Below are positions 52,095-61,170 of a DNA stretch of 64,000 nucleotides, piece by piece. Every line of letters begins with the position of its first letter. The stretch's first letter is position 1. Below the pieces are notes generated by a model. It was given only the letters and a program-made list of their open reading frames with translations. It did not search any database and was not told where the DNA came from. Position numbers and translations under genes: made by a program. The stretch comes from Streptomyces violaceusniger (lineage in GTDB: Bacteria > Actinomycetota > Actinomycetes > Streptomycetales > Streptomycetaceae), in contig BJHW01000001.1 in NCBI GenBank assembly GCA_005405945.1, positions 4,836,001 to 4,900,000 of the forward strand, written 5' to 3'.

Positions 52095-53611
52095 TCACGC
52101 CTGGGCGAGCAGCGGGTCGTAGGCCGTCGATCGTCGGCGGCCGGACATGAAGGCCAGGAAGTCCCGGACGAAGGCGCCGCGCGTGTAGGTGCGGTCGGTG
52201 CCGACCGTGTCGCGGTGGAACGCGGTCTGGAACAGCGTCCGGTATTCGTCCGCGTCGATGTGCTGGTCGCCGTCCTTGTCCGTGGCGTCGAAGAGGACCT
52301 CGGCGACCTTGATCAGTGCGGGTCCGGCCAGGGAGGGAACGGCGGTGGCGTACTCGCGGGCGCTGACGCGGCCGTCGCCGTCGGTGTCCAGTGCCCTCTG
52401 GAGCTCACGCCACCAGTCGGCGTAGGCGTCGTAGAGCCTCGTTTCCTCGGGCTCCTCCAGATCGAGGCGGGTGGACAGTTCGCGGGCCATGGCGGCGAGG
52501 TCCGGCCAGTCCAGGTATCCGTCGCCGGTCTGGTCGAGCACCTCGCGGAAGAACTCCTCCGCACCGCGTTCGGCGCCGGTGCGGGAGGCGGGTTCCGGTT
52601 GCGGAGGGAGCGGCGTGATGAGCCGGATCAGGGCACCGGCCCGCCGCATTCTGTCGTGCAGGGCGGTGACCGCCCGGGCTCGCGGGTCGTCGCTGTCGGG
52701 TGAGAGCGCCAACAGGTCGGCGACGGCGTCGGCTCGGACCCAGCCGTCCGGCAGGAACCGGGCCAGGCCGACGGCCAGATAGGCCCCCTGCATCAGGGTC
52801 TGGGCACCGGGCATCTCGGGCAGCCCGGCACGCCGTCGGAAGGGCTCCGGGAGCGAGGCGACGGTGATCGCCCCGATGAGCGGGCCGGCGACGGCCCGGC
52901 CGGTGGCCCACAGCGTGGGCACCCCGCCCAGCAGGGCCGGAGCGGGCAGATGGTCGAACAGCTTGTAGAGGATGATGCGCATCGCCTCGGTGTTCTCCAG
53001 TTCCTGTGCCACCACGTGGTCGTAGTAGGGCCAGAACTCGGAGAGGGTGGGCGGCAGGTGACCGGCCTCGTCTCCCATGGCGGCCAGGTATGCCTGGAAC
53101 TCGGCGTACAGCCGCTCCATGCCGTGCTGCTCAAGGGGCTGTCCGCCCAGTCGGCACATGGTCACGGTGGACTCGAACAGGGTCGCCACCACCCAGGCCC
53201 GTATCGCCGGGTCCATCGCGCTGTAGGGCCGGCCCCGAGGGTCGGTTCCGCCCAGCCGTGCGTGGAGGCGGTTCAGCCGTGCCGCCTCGCGGAGCCGTAC
53301 CTGTTCGTCGTCCCCGAACATGCGCTGCAAGCTGCGGAGGGTGTTGCGCAGCCGTCGCCACGGATGGGCGACGAACGTGGAGTTGTCGATCAGCGCGGCG
53401 CCGACCTGCGGGTGCGCGGCCTCCAGCACGGTCGCCCGGACGATGGCCAGCGCCCACCGCGGATCGTTGACGAATTCCTGGAACCGCGAGCCCGCGCCGA
53501 ACAACGGCCCGTGTCCGTTCGCGTTCGCCGCGCTCGGCCGTGACGTACCGTCGTCGAACTCGGTCGCACCGTCCTGGGCGCTGTCGGGGTTCCGCCGTCT
53601 GCGATGGTCAC
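52095..53611 (-). CDS. MpaB/Lcp-like (DUF2236) oxygenase fused to EF-hands (one apparent frameshift)
   Basis: About 505 residues after restoring one base at G4 53586-53589 near the start. The N-terminal DUF2236 domain has GAGSRFQEFVNDPRWALAIVRATVLEAAHP, HPWRRLRNTLRSL and the RAWVVATLFESTV segment, with histidines positioned as heme or metal ligands in MpaB and latex-clearing proteins. The C-terminal ~150 residues carry calcium-binding EF-hand loops: DQTGDGYLDWPDL, DTDGDGRVSAREY and DKDGDQHIDADEY. The GTG start at 53611 overlaps the prenyltransferase stop (GTGA). Such a calcium-sensing fusion is uncommon. It probably oxidises a polyprenyl-type or hydrophobic substrate. Confidence 0.75.
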
Positions 53612-54405
53612 GATCGGGAATCTCCGTTCCGCTCGGGCAGCACACCGCCGAAGCGGCGATCGCGTTGCCGGTAGGTGTGCAGGCATTCGAGGAAGTGCGG
53701 GGCGCGGAAGTCGGGCCACAACACGGTCGGGAAGACCCATTCCGCGTAGGCGACCTGCCAGAGCATGAAGTTGGAGATGCGCTGTTCCCCCGAGGTCCGG
53801 ATGACCAGGTCCACGTCGGGTGTGTCGGGGAAGGGCAGATGGGCGGCGAAACTCCGCTCGTCCACCGCCTCGGCCGCCACACCCGCGCGGATCAGCGACC
53901 GCGCGGCCGCGACGATGTCCCGGCGGCCGCCGTGATCGAACGCGACGGTCAGGGTCATGCCTCGGTTGTCGCCGGTCAGTGTCATCAGGTCGGCGACGTC
54001 GCGCGCCAGTTCCCGAGGGATCCTCGGATCGCTCACCCCGAGGAAGCGGCAGCGGATCCCCCGCGCGTGCAGCAGCGGCGCATGCTTGCGCACCACCGTG
54101 CGCACCAGCCGCATCAAATAGTCGACCTCGGCACTCGGCCGGCTCCAGTTCTCGGTGGAGAAGGCGTACAGGCTCAGCCACTCCACGCCCGCGGCCCGGG
54201 CCGCCTCGATGACGTCGATCACGGTCGTCTCGGCCGCCCGATGACCTGACGTACGCGGCAGCGACCGCTGGGCCGCCCACCGTCCGTTGCCGTCCATCAC
54301 ACACGCCACGTGACGCGGCACGCCGAGCGACCGGTCAGCATCGGCGAACCGCGACGCGGACGTGGGATCGGCGAACGCGTCGCCCGCGGTGTGCCCAGCT
54401 ATCAC
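53608..54405 (-). CDS. cis-Prenyltransferase (UppS/isoprenyl transferase family)
   Basis: 265 residues. It has VACVMDGNGRWAAQR (catalytic Asp and Asn), the HRAAE motif, YAFSTENWSRPSAEV, VAFDHGGRRDI and RTSGEQRISNFMLWQVAYAEW, all typical of undecaprenyl-diphosphate synthase family members. It makes a cis-polyprenyl diphosphate from FPP or GPP and IPP. The GTG at 54405 with a ggggagg site is preferred. It is translationally coupled to the MpaB-like gene, which suggests a dedicated polyprenyl product rather than the housekeeping cell-wall lipid. Confidence 0.88.
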   Translation of the reverse strand: MIAGHTAGDAFADPTSASRFADADRSLGVPRHVACVMDGNGRWAAQRSLPRTSGHRAAETTVIDVIEAARAAGVEWLSLYAFSTENWSRPSAEVDYLMRLVRTVVRKHAPLLHARGIRCRFLGVSDPRIPRELARDVADLMTLTGDNRGMTLTVAFDHGGRRDIVAAARSLIRAGVAAEAVDERSFAAHLPFPDTPDVDLVIRTSGEQRISNFMLWQVAYAEWVFPTVLWPDFRAPHFLECLHTYRQRDRRFGGVLPERNGDSRS

Positions 54406-54644
54406 GCCAGCCCTCCCCTTGGCCCGCCACCACAGATCAACGCGGCGATCGCGCCTGAATGCAGGGTGCCAGCCCCCGGGCACGAACGCCGCGCCAGAGC
54501 CAGGCATTCACCCTTGGAACTGCTGTCCGAATCCATCGGCGCCGAGCCCGCCACGCCGTACCGGGTGCGATCCATCTTTTCTTCCTGGAGGTCTTCGGCG
54601 GGTCGCTCGCCTCTTCCTCCCACTTCGGCCACAGTCGTCCCGCG

Positions 54645-54764
54645 ATGACCGTTTGGGCATCACGTGCCCTGGCTGTCACAGCAGCGCCGATCATCGTCTG
54701 GCGGTGGACCGTCCGCCAGGAGAAACGGAACACGCAGCCCGCCCTTGGGGACGATAAGAAGTGA
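54645..54764 (+). CDS. Possible small coupled membrane peptide
   Basis: 39 codons with a hydrophobic stretch (ASRALAVTAAPIIVW) followed by basic residues and ending in a GTGA overlap with the oxidase gene, the coupling seen throughout this window. No good ribosome site precedes the ATG, so it may be chance. The remaining bases 54406-54644 hold no supported gene. Confidence 0.3.
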   Translation: MTVWASRALAVTAAPIIVWRWTVRQEKRNTQPALGDDKK

Positions 54765-56712
54765 AGTACCGACCGAGTCGCCGCACCCGCCGCTTCGGGA
54801 TCGGTGCGGCGGCTGTCTTCGTGCTGGCCGGGATGAACGGCCCGGCCCTCTACCGTTTCAGCTCGGACAAGTACCACGCGTACAAAATCAACCAACCGGA
54901 GTACAAGGCGGAGAACGGCCACTGGGATGTGGTCGATGTCCCCGAGGCATACCGGATCAATACGATCCACGCCGCCCTGCTGCACACCGGCAAGGTGCTG
55001 CTGGTGGCCGGCTCCGGGAACAACGCCAAGAACTTCGCCGCCAAGTCCTTCCGCAGCGTCCTGTGGGACCCGGAGAAGAACACCTTCACCAACATTCCGA
55101 CCCCCAAGGACCTCTTCTGCTCCGGGCACAGCCAGCTCCCGAACGGAAAGCTGCTGGTGGCGGGCGGCACGCAGCGCTACGAGAAGCTCCGGGGCGATGT
55201 CGAGAAGGCGGGCGGACTGATGTTCGTCCACAACGAGAACCCCGACAAGCCGAAGACCCTCCCCGCCGGGACCCGCTTCACGGGGAAGGAGAACGGCAAG
55301 ACCTTCGAGTCCAAGGACCCGATTCTCGTTCCGCGCGCGAAGAAGACCACGCATCGCAAGGGAAAGGTCACCGTCACCGCCAGCACGGCGCGGGTCTATG
55401 TGGAGGCGCTGCGCAAGGGGAGGAAGTACCAGACCGGCACCGAGGACAATTACCGGATCTCCGGGCTGAAGGGAAAGGACAAGCGGAACTTCTACGGGAT
55501 CGCCCAGAAGCTGTCGTTCGACAAGAAGGATTTCCAGGGCATCAAGCAGGCGTATGAGTTCGACCCGGACGCCGAGCGGTACGTCCCGGTGGATCCGATG
55601 AACGAGGCCCGCTGGTACCCGACCCTGACCACCCTCCAGGACGGCAAGGTGCTCGCGGTCTCCGGGCTGGACGAGATCGGCCAGGTGGTGCCCGGGAAGA
55701 ACGAGGTCTACGACCCCAAGACCAATAAGTGGAAGTACCTGCCCAAGAAGCGCTTCTTCCCGACCTACCCCTCGCTGTTCCTGACCGACAAGGGCCGGAT
55801 CTTCTACACGGGCTCGAACGCCGGATACGGCCCGGACGACAAGGGACGCACGCCCGGCATCTGGGACCCGAAGACCAATCGGTTCGACGTGGTCCCGGGC
55901 ATCAGCGACGCGGACGCCCTGGAGACGTCGATGTCGGTGCTGCTGCCGCCCGCGCAGGACCAGCGGTACATGGTGCAGGGCGGGGGCGGGGTCGGCGAGG
56001 ACCCCAAGTCCTCGGCGAAGACCCGGATCGTCGATCTGCACGCCGACAAGCCGCGGTTCCGCGATGGTCCGGATCTGTATGCGAAGGTGCGCTATCCGAG
56101 CAGTGTGATCCTGCCCGATGACACCGTTCTGACCACGAACGGCTCGGGCGACTACCGGGGGCGCGGCGCCACCAATGTGCTGAAGGCCGAGCTCTACGAC
56201 CCGAAGAGCAACACCGCGCGTGCGGTGGCCGATCCGCTGGTGGGCCGCAACTACCACTCGGGGCGCTGCTCCTGCCGGACGGCCGGGTCATGACCTTCGG
56301 CTCGGACTCGCTCTTCGCCGACAAGGCCAACACCACGCCGGGTGAGTTCCAGCAGCAGATCGACCTCTACACCCCGCCGTATCTCTTCCGCGAGTCCCGT
56401 CCGAAGCTCACCGACACCGCGCCCAGGACGGTCAAGCTCGGCGGGAAGGCCACCTACCGGACCGCGCAGGCATTGGCGATCGCCAAGATGCGGCTGATCC
56501 GGCCCGGCTCCTTCACGCATGTGACCAATGTCGAGCAGCGGTCGATCGCGCTTGACTTCACCCGGACGGAGGACGGGGGCGGGGTGACGGTGACCCTGCC
56601 GAAGGACTCGTCGGTGGTGCCCCCGGGGTGGTACATGCTCCACGCGGTGGACGACCGGGGGACGCCGTCGAAGGCGGTGTGGGTGAGGGTGCCCGCGCCG
56701 AAGAAGAAGTGA
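54761..56712 (+). CDS. GlxA-like mononuclear copper-radical oxidase (galactose-oxidase family; one apparent frameshift)
   Basis: About 650 residues after restoring one base at G4 56260-56263. It has an N-terminal membrane anchor (FGIGAAAVFVLAGMNGPAL), kelch-type repeats (GKVLLVAGSGNN, PNGKLLVAGGTQRY) and active-site features of GlxA/galactose oxidase: the cross-linking Cys in FCSGHSQL, MNEARWYPT with the tyrosine region, and NYHSGALLLPDGRVMTFGSDS. The C-terminus is a DUF1929-type domain (QIDLYTPPYLF). It oxidises a primary alcohol, probably on glycans at the hyphal surface. It is convergent with a GH6 gene, echoing the cslA-glxA-cslZ locus but without a cellulose synthase here. Confidence 0.85.
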
Positions 56713-56719
56713 CGGCGGC

Positions 56720-57790
56720 TCAACTGTCCTTACGGGCGGCGTTACGGCCGGCGTTACGGGCGGCGTTACGGGCGAGATCGAGCGCGTACCGGGGCCACCA
56801 CCGGCCCGCGGTGGGACCGCCCTTGCAGGTGCCGTCCGACTCGCCCGGACGCTTGATCCACAGATAGGCGTCGATCCGCTCGTCCCCGGTGTCGACGGTC
56901 GGCCTCTCGCCCAGCGCCCGGCCCTTCGGGTTGCACCACGCCTGTGGGTCGTTCTCACCCGGGGCCGGGCCATTGCCGTTGCGGCTGGTGTCGATCACGA
57001 ACGGCTTGCCGCCGATCAGCGCGGACAGCCGCTTGCCGTACGCCCGGTTCTCCTGGGTCGTCTGGTAGTTGGAGGTGTTCAGCGCGAAGCCGTCGGCCTT
57101 ACGGATACCGGCCCGCTTCAGCGGCTCGACCATCCGGCGCGGGTCCTTGATCCAGTGGGGGTTTCCGGCGTCCAGGTAGACCGTGGTGTGCGGCAGTCCC
57201 TTGAGCTTGTCCACGGCGCCGGTCAGTAAGTCGTACCGCTCCTGGTGGAACTTCTTGGGCGTACAGCCGTCCACCACGTGCGGCAGCGCGTCGGGCTCCA
57301 GGACGACCGTCGCCCGGCGGTCGCCGATCCCCCGGACCACCTTGTCCAGCCAGGCGCGATAGGCGTCGCCGTTGGCCGCACCGCCCTTGGAGTACTGCCC
57401 GCAGTCGCGGTGCGGGATGTTGTAGAAGACCAGCAGCGCGTCCCGGTTCACCTGGTCCGCGGCCGCGGTGAACCCCCGCGCCTGCCCCTCCGGGTCGTCC
57501 AGCCCCAGCCACTCGGCGACGGGCTGCTCCGCGATCTTCTCTATCAGCCTGGCCTCGCCGTCCTCGCCCTTCTTCCGATACGCCGCGACCTGGCGTGCCG
57601 CGCTGCCGTCCGGATTCACCCAATAGGGGATCGTGGACTTGGGCCGCTGCTTGGGCTGTCCGGCGACTGAAGCAGGGTCGCTGTCCCTCTCCGAGGCCCC
57701 GAAGCACCCGGAAAGCAGGGCGCACGACAGGAGCGCCCCGGCGGCGGCGAGCACGCGGACGCGGGTACGGCTGCGGATGGAGGCGACCAC
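56720..57790 (-). CDS. Glycoside hydrolase family 6 lipoprotein (endoglucanase-like)
   Basis: About 356 residues. A lipoprotein signal (LAAAGALLSCALLSGC) is followed by a GH6 domain: LVFYNIPHRDCGQYSKGGA, VVLEPDALPHVV (catalytic Asp), TVYLDAGNPHWI, FVIDTSRNGNG and AYLWIKRPGESDGTC. The start is GTG 57790 (ggggaaagg site). The last residues (RNAARNAGRNAARK) come from a 12-bp repeat at 56733-56773. It cleaves beta-1,4-glucan and is probably surface-anchored, cooperating with the convergent copper oxidase. Confidence 0.88.
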   Translation of the reverse strand: MVASIRSRTRVRVLAAAGALLSCALLSGCFGASERDSDPASVAGQPKQRPKSTIPYWVNPDGSAARQVAAYRKKGEDGEARLIEKIAEQPVAEWLGLDDPEGQARGFTAAADQVNRDALLVFYNIPHRDCGQYSKGGAANGDAYRAWLDKVVRGIGDRRATVVLEPDALPHVVDGCTPKKFHQERYDLLTGAVDKLKGLPHTTVYLDAGNPHWIKDPRRMVEPLKRAGIRKADGFALNTSNYQTTQENRAYGKRLSALIGGKPFVIDTSRNGNGPAPGENDPQAWCNPKGRALGERPTVDTGDERIDAYLWIKRPGESDGTCKGGPTAGRWWPRYALDLARNAARNAGRNAARKDS

Positions 57791-57839
57791 GGGGTGCCCG
57801 GCGGACCTTTCCCCACCCCGCCCCTCCCCGAAGCATCGA

Positions 57840-58396
57840 TATGCGGCTCCGCCCCGTGGCGGGGCTCCGCCCCTGGACCCCGAGGCCTGGGGCGGAGCCC
57901 CGGGCGAGGTTGAGGGCCCAGCCCCGGCCCGGAGTCGAGGGCACAGCCCCGAGCGGGAGCCTGGGGCACAGCCCCGGGCGGAGGTCTGGGGCGCAGCCCC
58001 GGGTGAGGGTGCAGGGCGCGCAGCCCCAAGCGGGGACCAGGGCACAGCCCCGGGTAAGGGTGCAGGGCGCGCAGCCCCAAGCGGGGACCAGGGCACAGCC
58101 CCGGGTAAGGGTGCAGGGCGCGCAGCCCCAAGCGGGGACCAGGGCACAGCCCCAAGCGGGGACCAGGGCACAGCCCCAAGCGGAGACCAGGGCACAGCCC
58201 CAAGCGGGGGGCGGGGCACAGCCCCAAGCGGAAGCGCAGGCGCAGCCCCGGGCGGGGGGCGGGGCGCAGCCCCGGGCGGAGGCGCAGGCGCAGCCCCAAG
58301 CGGGGGCCGGGGGCGGAGCCCCGGGTGGGGGTGCAGGGGCGCAGCCCCTTGGTTTCGGGAAGGGGCGGGGTGGGGGCTTTGCCCGCCGCAGGCGCC
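57840..58396. repeat. Large GC-rich tandem repeat array
   Basis: A dense array based on gcagccccnnngcgggg. Between 58020 and 58140 the period is 51 bp (starts 58020, 58071, 58122), then 24 bp (58144, 58168, 58192, 58216). The edges (57815-57900 and 58300-58396) are classic palindromic elements. Both periods are multiples of three, so several frames are open by chance; no gene is supported. It separates the GH6 and sortase genes. Confidence 0.85.
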
Positions 58397-58411
58397 CACC
58401 CGTCGCACCGG

Positions 58412-59131
58412 CTAGTGCGGCGCATTGCGGCTGCCTGCCGACACATGGCCAGGAGAGCCCGTCGTGCCCGTCAGGTAGGCCGAGACGACGACGTTCGCCG
58501 AGTACGTCCGGGTCGAGCGGTCGTACTTCCCCCCGCACGTGATCAGCCGCAGCTCCGCGCGGTCATGGGACCGCGACCCGTACACCCGCCGCGCGTCGAA
58601 GTGCTTCTCCGGCACCACCTCGACGTCCTCGACCGTGAACTCCGCCGTCGTCCCGTCCGATCGCGCGACCCGCACCCGCTCCCCCCGCTTGAGGTCGCTC
58701 AGCTCGTGGAAGACCGCCGGTTTGCTCTTCGTGTCCAGGTGGCCGACCAGCAGCGCGGCGCCCGGGGAGCCGGGCTCGGGGCCTGCGCGGTACCAGCCGA
58801 CCGTGCCGGGGCGGCTGAACGGCGGGGGCTTCACCGCCCCGTCGCGGTCCAGGCCGCTGGCGACGATGGGGGCGCGGACCCCCGCCGCCTCGATCACGAC
58901 CCGCTTCGGCCGGGCGGAGGCCAGCGGCGCGTGCGCCGGGGGCAGCGGATGGGCGGACGGCCGCCCGACCGCGGCCACGTCCCCGGTCATCGGCGCCGGA
59001 CCACCCGTCCCCTCCGTGGTGTCCCGGCCCCACATCCACAGGCCCAGCAGCAGCGCGGCCCAGGCGAGTCCGATGGCCAGCCGCCCGAGGCCGGAGAAGC
59101 GATTCCCGATGCCGTCCATGTTTCCGTCCAT
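58412..59131 (-). CDS. Class F sortase
   Basis: 239 residues. An N-terminal membrane helix (LAIGLAWAALLLGLWMWG) is followed by the sortase barrel with catalytic His in LVGHLDTKS, Cys in LRLITCGGKYD and Arg in STRTYSANVVV. Class F is typical for actinobacteria. The gene 59162-59781 just upstream encodes a secreted protein with a C-terminal anchor and is the likely partner. Confidence 0.9.
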   Translation of the reverse strand: MDGNMDGIGNRFSGLGRLAIGLAWAALLLGLWMWGRDTTEGTGGPAPMTGDVAAVGRPSAHPLPPAHAPLASARPKRVVIEAAGVRAPIVASGLDRDGAVKPPPFSRPGTVGWYRAGPEPGSPGAALLVGHLDTKSKPAVFHELSDLKRGERVRVARSDGTTAEFTVEDVEVVPEKHFDARRVYGSRSHDRAELRLITCGGKYDRSTRTYSANVVVSAYLTGTTGSPGHVSAGSRNAPH

Positions 59132-59161
59132 CTCGGTATCCAGAATCCAGATCGATGGCGA

Positions 59162-59781
59162 TCAGCTCGCGGTACGGGAGGGATGGCGGCGGCGGTGGAC
59201 CGCGAGGCCGCCGACGGCCACGGCCGTACCGCCCGAGAGCACCAGGCCGTACGCCTCCGCGGCGCCGATGTCGTCGCGTGGCCGCGCCTCGTCCGGCGCG
59301 GCGCCGCCCCGCCGGCGCGGACGGGGGCGACGGGCGAGGGCGGGCGCTCCACGGCGAGGGCGACGCCGCCCGCGCCGCCCTGCCCGTCCGCTCCCGTCCC
59401 GTCCGTGCCCGCGCCGTCCGCGCCCGTTCCGCCCTCGCGCGTTCCGTCCTCGCCTACGAGGCCGCCGCCCGCGCAGTCCAGGGTGACCCGGTGCGCCCCC
59501 TTGGCCGCCGTCGAGCGGATCGTCGCCTCGCTGAAGAGCGCGTTTCCCTCGGGCGTCAGCTCCGCGTCGTCCACGAACACCGGCGACGAGGCGGTGGCCA
59601 CCCGGTCCGGGCAGCCGAAGGCCCAGACCTCGACCTCGGCGCCGGGGGCGAGGCCCCGCGGACTGATCCGGATCGTGGTGATGGCGGAGTGGCGCTGCTC
59701 GGCGAGGGCCGGAGCGGCGGCCGTCACCGCCGCGACGGCGGCGCATGCTGCGGTACAGAGAGTGAGTGCGACAACGCGCAT
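59162..59781 (-). CDS. Secreted, C-terminally anchored protein next to the sortase (one apparent frameshift)
   Basis: About 206 residues if one base is restored near 59290-59300. The signal peptide ends PALA. The domain EVEVWAFGCPDRVATASSPVF...LFSEATIRST is of unknown function. A Gly/Asp/Thr-rich linker (GADGAGTDGTGADG) follows, then a C-terminal helix GLVLSGGTAVAVGGLAV with a basic tail RRRHPS. No LPXTG-type motif is seen before the helix, so it may be membrane-anchored rather than sorted. It forms an operon with the sortase, 30 bases apart. Confidence 0.65.
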
Positions 59782-59927
59782 GGTGAACCTCCCGATACCA
59801 AGAGGCTCACGCGCCCGGCAGGGCCCCGCATCCGCTGCGGGCGCCTACTGCGCCATCCGGGGCACAGGGCTCAACGGCGGGTCGTGCCAGCGCTCACCGG
59901 TGGGTCACGCCCGGGCTCACCGGAGGG

Positions 59928-60710
59928 TCATACGATGCGTTCCACGAGGTCCGCGATGGACTCGACGACCGTGGACGGGCGGTACGGATACCGGTCCACC
60001 TCTGCCGCCTTGGTCACCCCGGTGAGCACCAGAAAGGTCTCCATCCCGGCCTCGAGCCCGGCCCGCACATCCGTGTCCATCCGGTCGCCGATCATCGCGC
60101 TGGACTCGGAGTGGGCGCCGATCGCGTTCAGCCCGGACCGCATCATCAGCGGATTGGGCTTGCCGACGAAGTAAGGCTCCTGGCCGGTGGCCTTGGTGAT
60201 CAGCGCGGCCACGGAGCCGGTGGCGGGCAGCGCACCCTCCGCGGAGGGGCCGATCTCATCGGGGTTGGTGGCGATGAACCGCGCCCCGTCGTTGATCAGC
60301 CGGATGGCCTTGGTGAGCGCCTCGAAGCTGTACGTACGGGTCTCGCCGAGCACCACATAGTCGGGCTCGACATCCGTAAGGACGTAGCCGATGTCGTGCA
60401 GCGCGGTGGTCAGCCCCGCCTCCCCGATGACATACGCGGTGCCGCCGGGGCGCTGCTCGTCCAGGAACTGGGCGCTGGCCAGCGCTGACGTCCAGATGTT
60501 CGCCAGCGGGACGTCGAGCCCGATCCGGGACAGCCGGGCGTGGAGGTCGCGCGGGGTGTAGATGGAGTTGTTGGTGAGCACCAGGAACGGCGTATCCGAT
60601 TCGCGCAGCCGCTTGATGAAGGCGTCGGCACCGGGCACCGGTATGCCCTCGTGCATCAGCACACCGTCCATGTCGGTGAGCCATGACTCGATCGGCTTGC
60701 GCTCTGCCAC
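59928..60710 (-). CDS. HAD-superfamily phosphatase, class IIA (NagD-like)
   Basis: 260 residues with the four HAD motifs: WLTDMDGVLMHEG, VLTNNS, GKPNPLMM and MIGDRMDTDV. The cap domain (TYVIGEAGL region, VVLGETRTYSFEAL) is of the IIA type. It removes phosphate from nucleotides or sugar phosphates. Housekeeping-like, no operon partner. Confidence 0.92.
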   Translation of the reverse strand: MAERKPIESWLTDMDGVLMHEGIPVPGADAFIKRLRESDTPFLVLTNNSIYTPRDLHARLSRIGLDVPLANIWTSALASAQFLDEQRPGGTAYVIGEAGLTTALHDIGYVLTDVEPDYVVLGETRTYSFEALTKAIRLINDGARFIATNPDEIGPSAEGALPATGSVAALITKATGQEPYFVGKPNPLMMRSGLNAIGAHSESSAMIGDRMDTDVRAGLEAGMETFLVLTGVTKAAEVDRYPYRPSTVVESIADLVERIV

Positions 60711-60934
60711 TGGTTGCTCTCCGCTCGGAATCGACCTCTGGCGACGACCTCAGCCTAACCGGGGAAAGTCCTGGGGAGACCGCCCTGTGTTCCGGAGCAC
60801 GGTCCGTTCGCCGTCCGTTCGCGCTCCGTCCCAGCGCGACAGATCCGCACAGGTGTCTGATCCTGGGGAAGGGGCGGAATCCGCCCCTCCGTGGAACGAG
60901 CCGGACCGTAAGGCCGGACCGTAAGGAGGCCACG

Positions 60935-61123
60935 ATGGGCATGATGGACAAGCTCAAGGGCGCGATCAGCAAGAACCCGGACAAGGCCCGGAAGGGCGCT
61001 CGTAAGGGTGGCGAGGCCGCGGACAAGAAGACCGGCGGCAAGTACTCGGAGCAGATCCAGTCCGGCTCGGACAAAATCGACGACGAACTGCGCCGCCGGG
61101 GCGAAGGGCCCCGGGGCCAGTAG
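60935..61123 (+). CDS. Antitoxin-like protein, MT0933 family
   Basis: 62 residues, Lys/Asp/Gly-rich, starting MGMMDKLKGAISKNPDKARK, with the family pattern GGKYSEQIQSGSDKIDDEL. aaggagg ribosome site. The family is annotated as antitoxin from a mycobacterial pair, but no toxin gene is adjacent here, so the true role is uncertain. Confidence 0.8.
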   Translation: MGMMDKLKGAISKNPDKARKGARKGGEAADKKTGGKYSEQIQSGSDKIDDELRRRGEGPRGQ

Positions 61124-61170
61124 TTCGTACGTGCGTCGGACGGCGTGAGGGCGTCGGGGCTGTCGGAGCG

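Noticed and set aside
54459..54644. N-terminal part of the frame upstream of the copper oxidase
   Set aside because: Arg-rich composition, no ribosome site, and it overlaps the promoter region of the divergent prenyltransferase gene. Only the last 39 codons are kept as a tentative peptide.
56720..58538. Long repetitive minus- and plus-strand frames over the repeat array
   Set aside because: Repeat periods of 51 and 24 bp are multiples of three, so frames stay open without selection. The GH6 protein has a convincing GTG start and lipoprotein signal at 57790, making the N-terminal repeat extension unnecessary.
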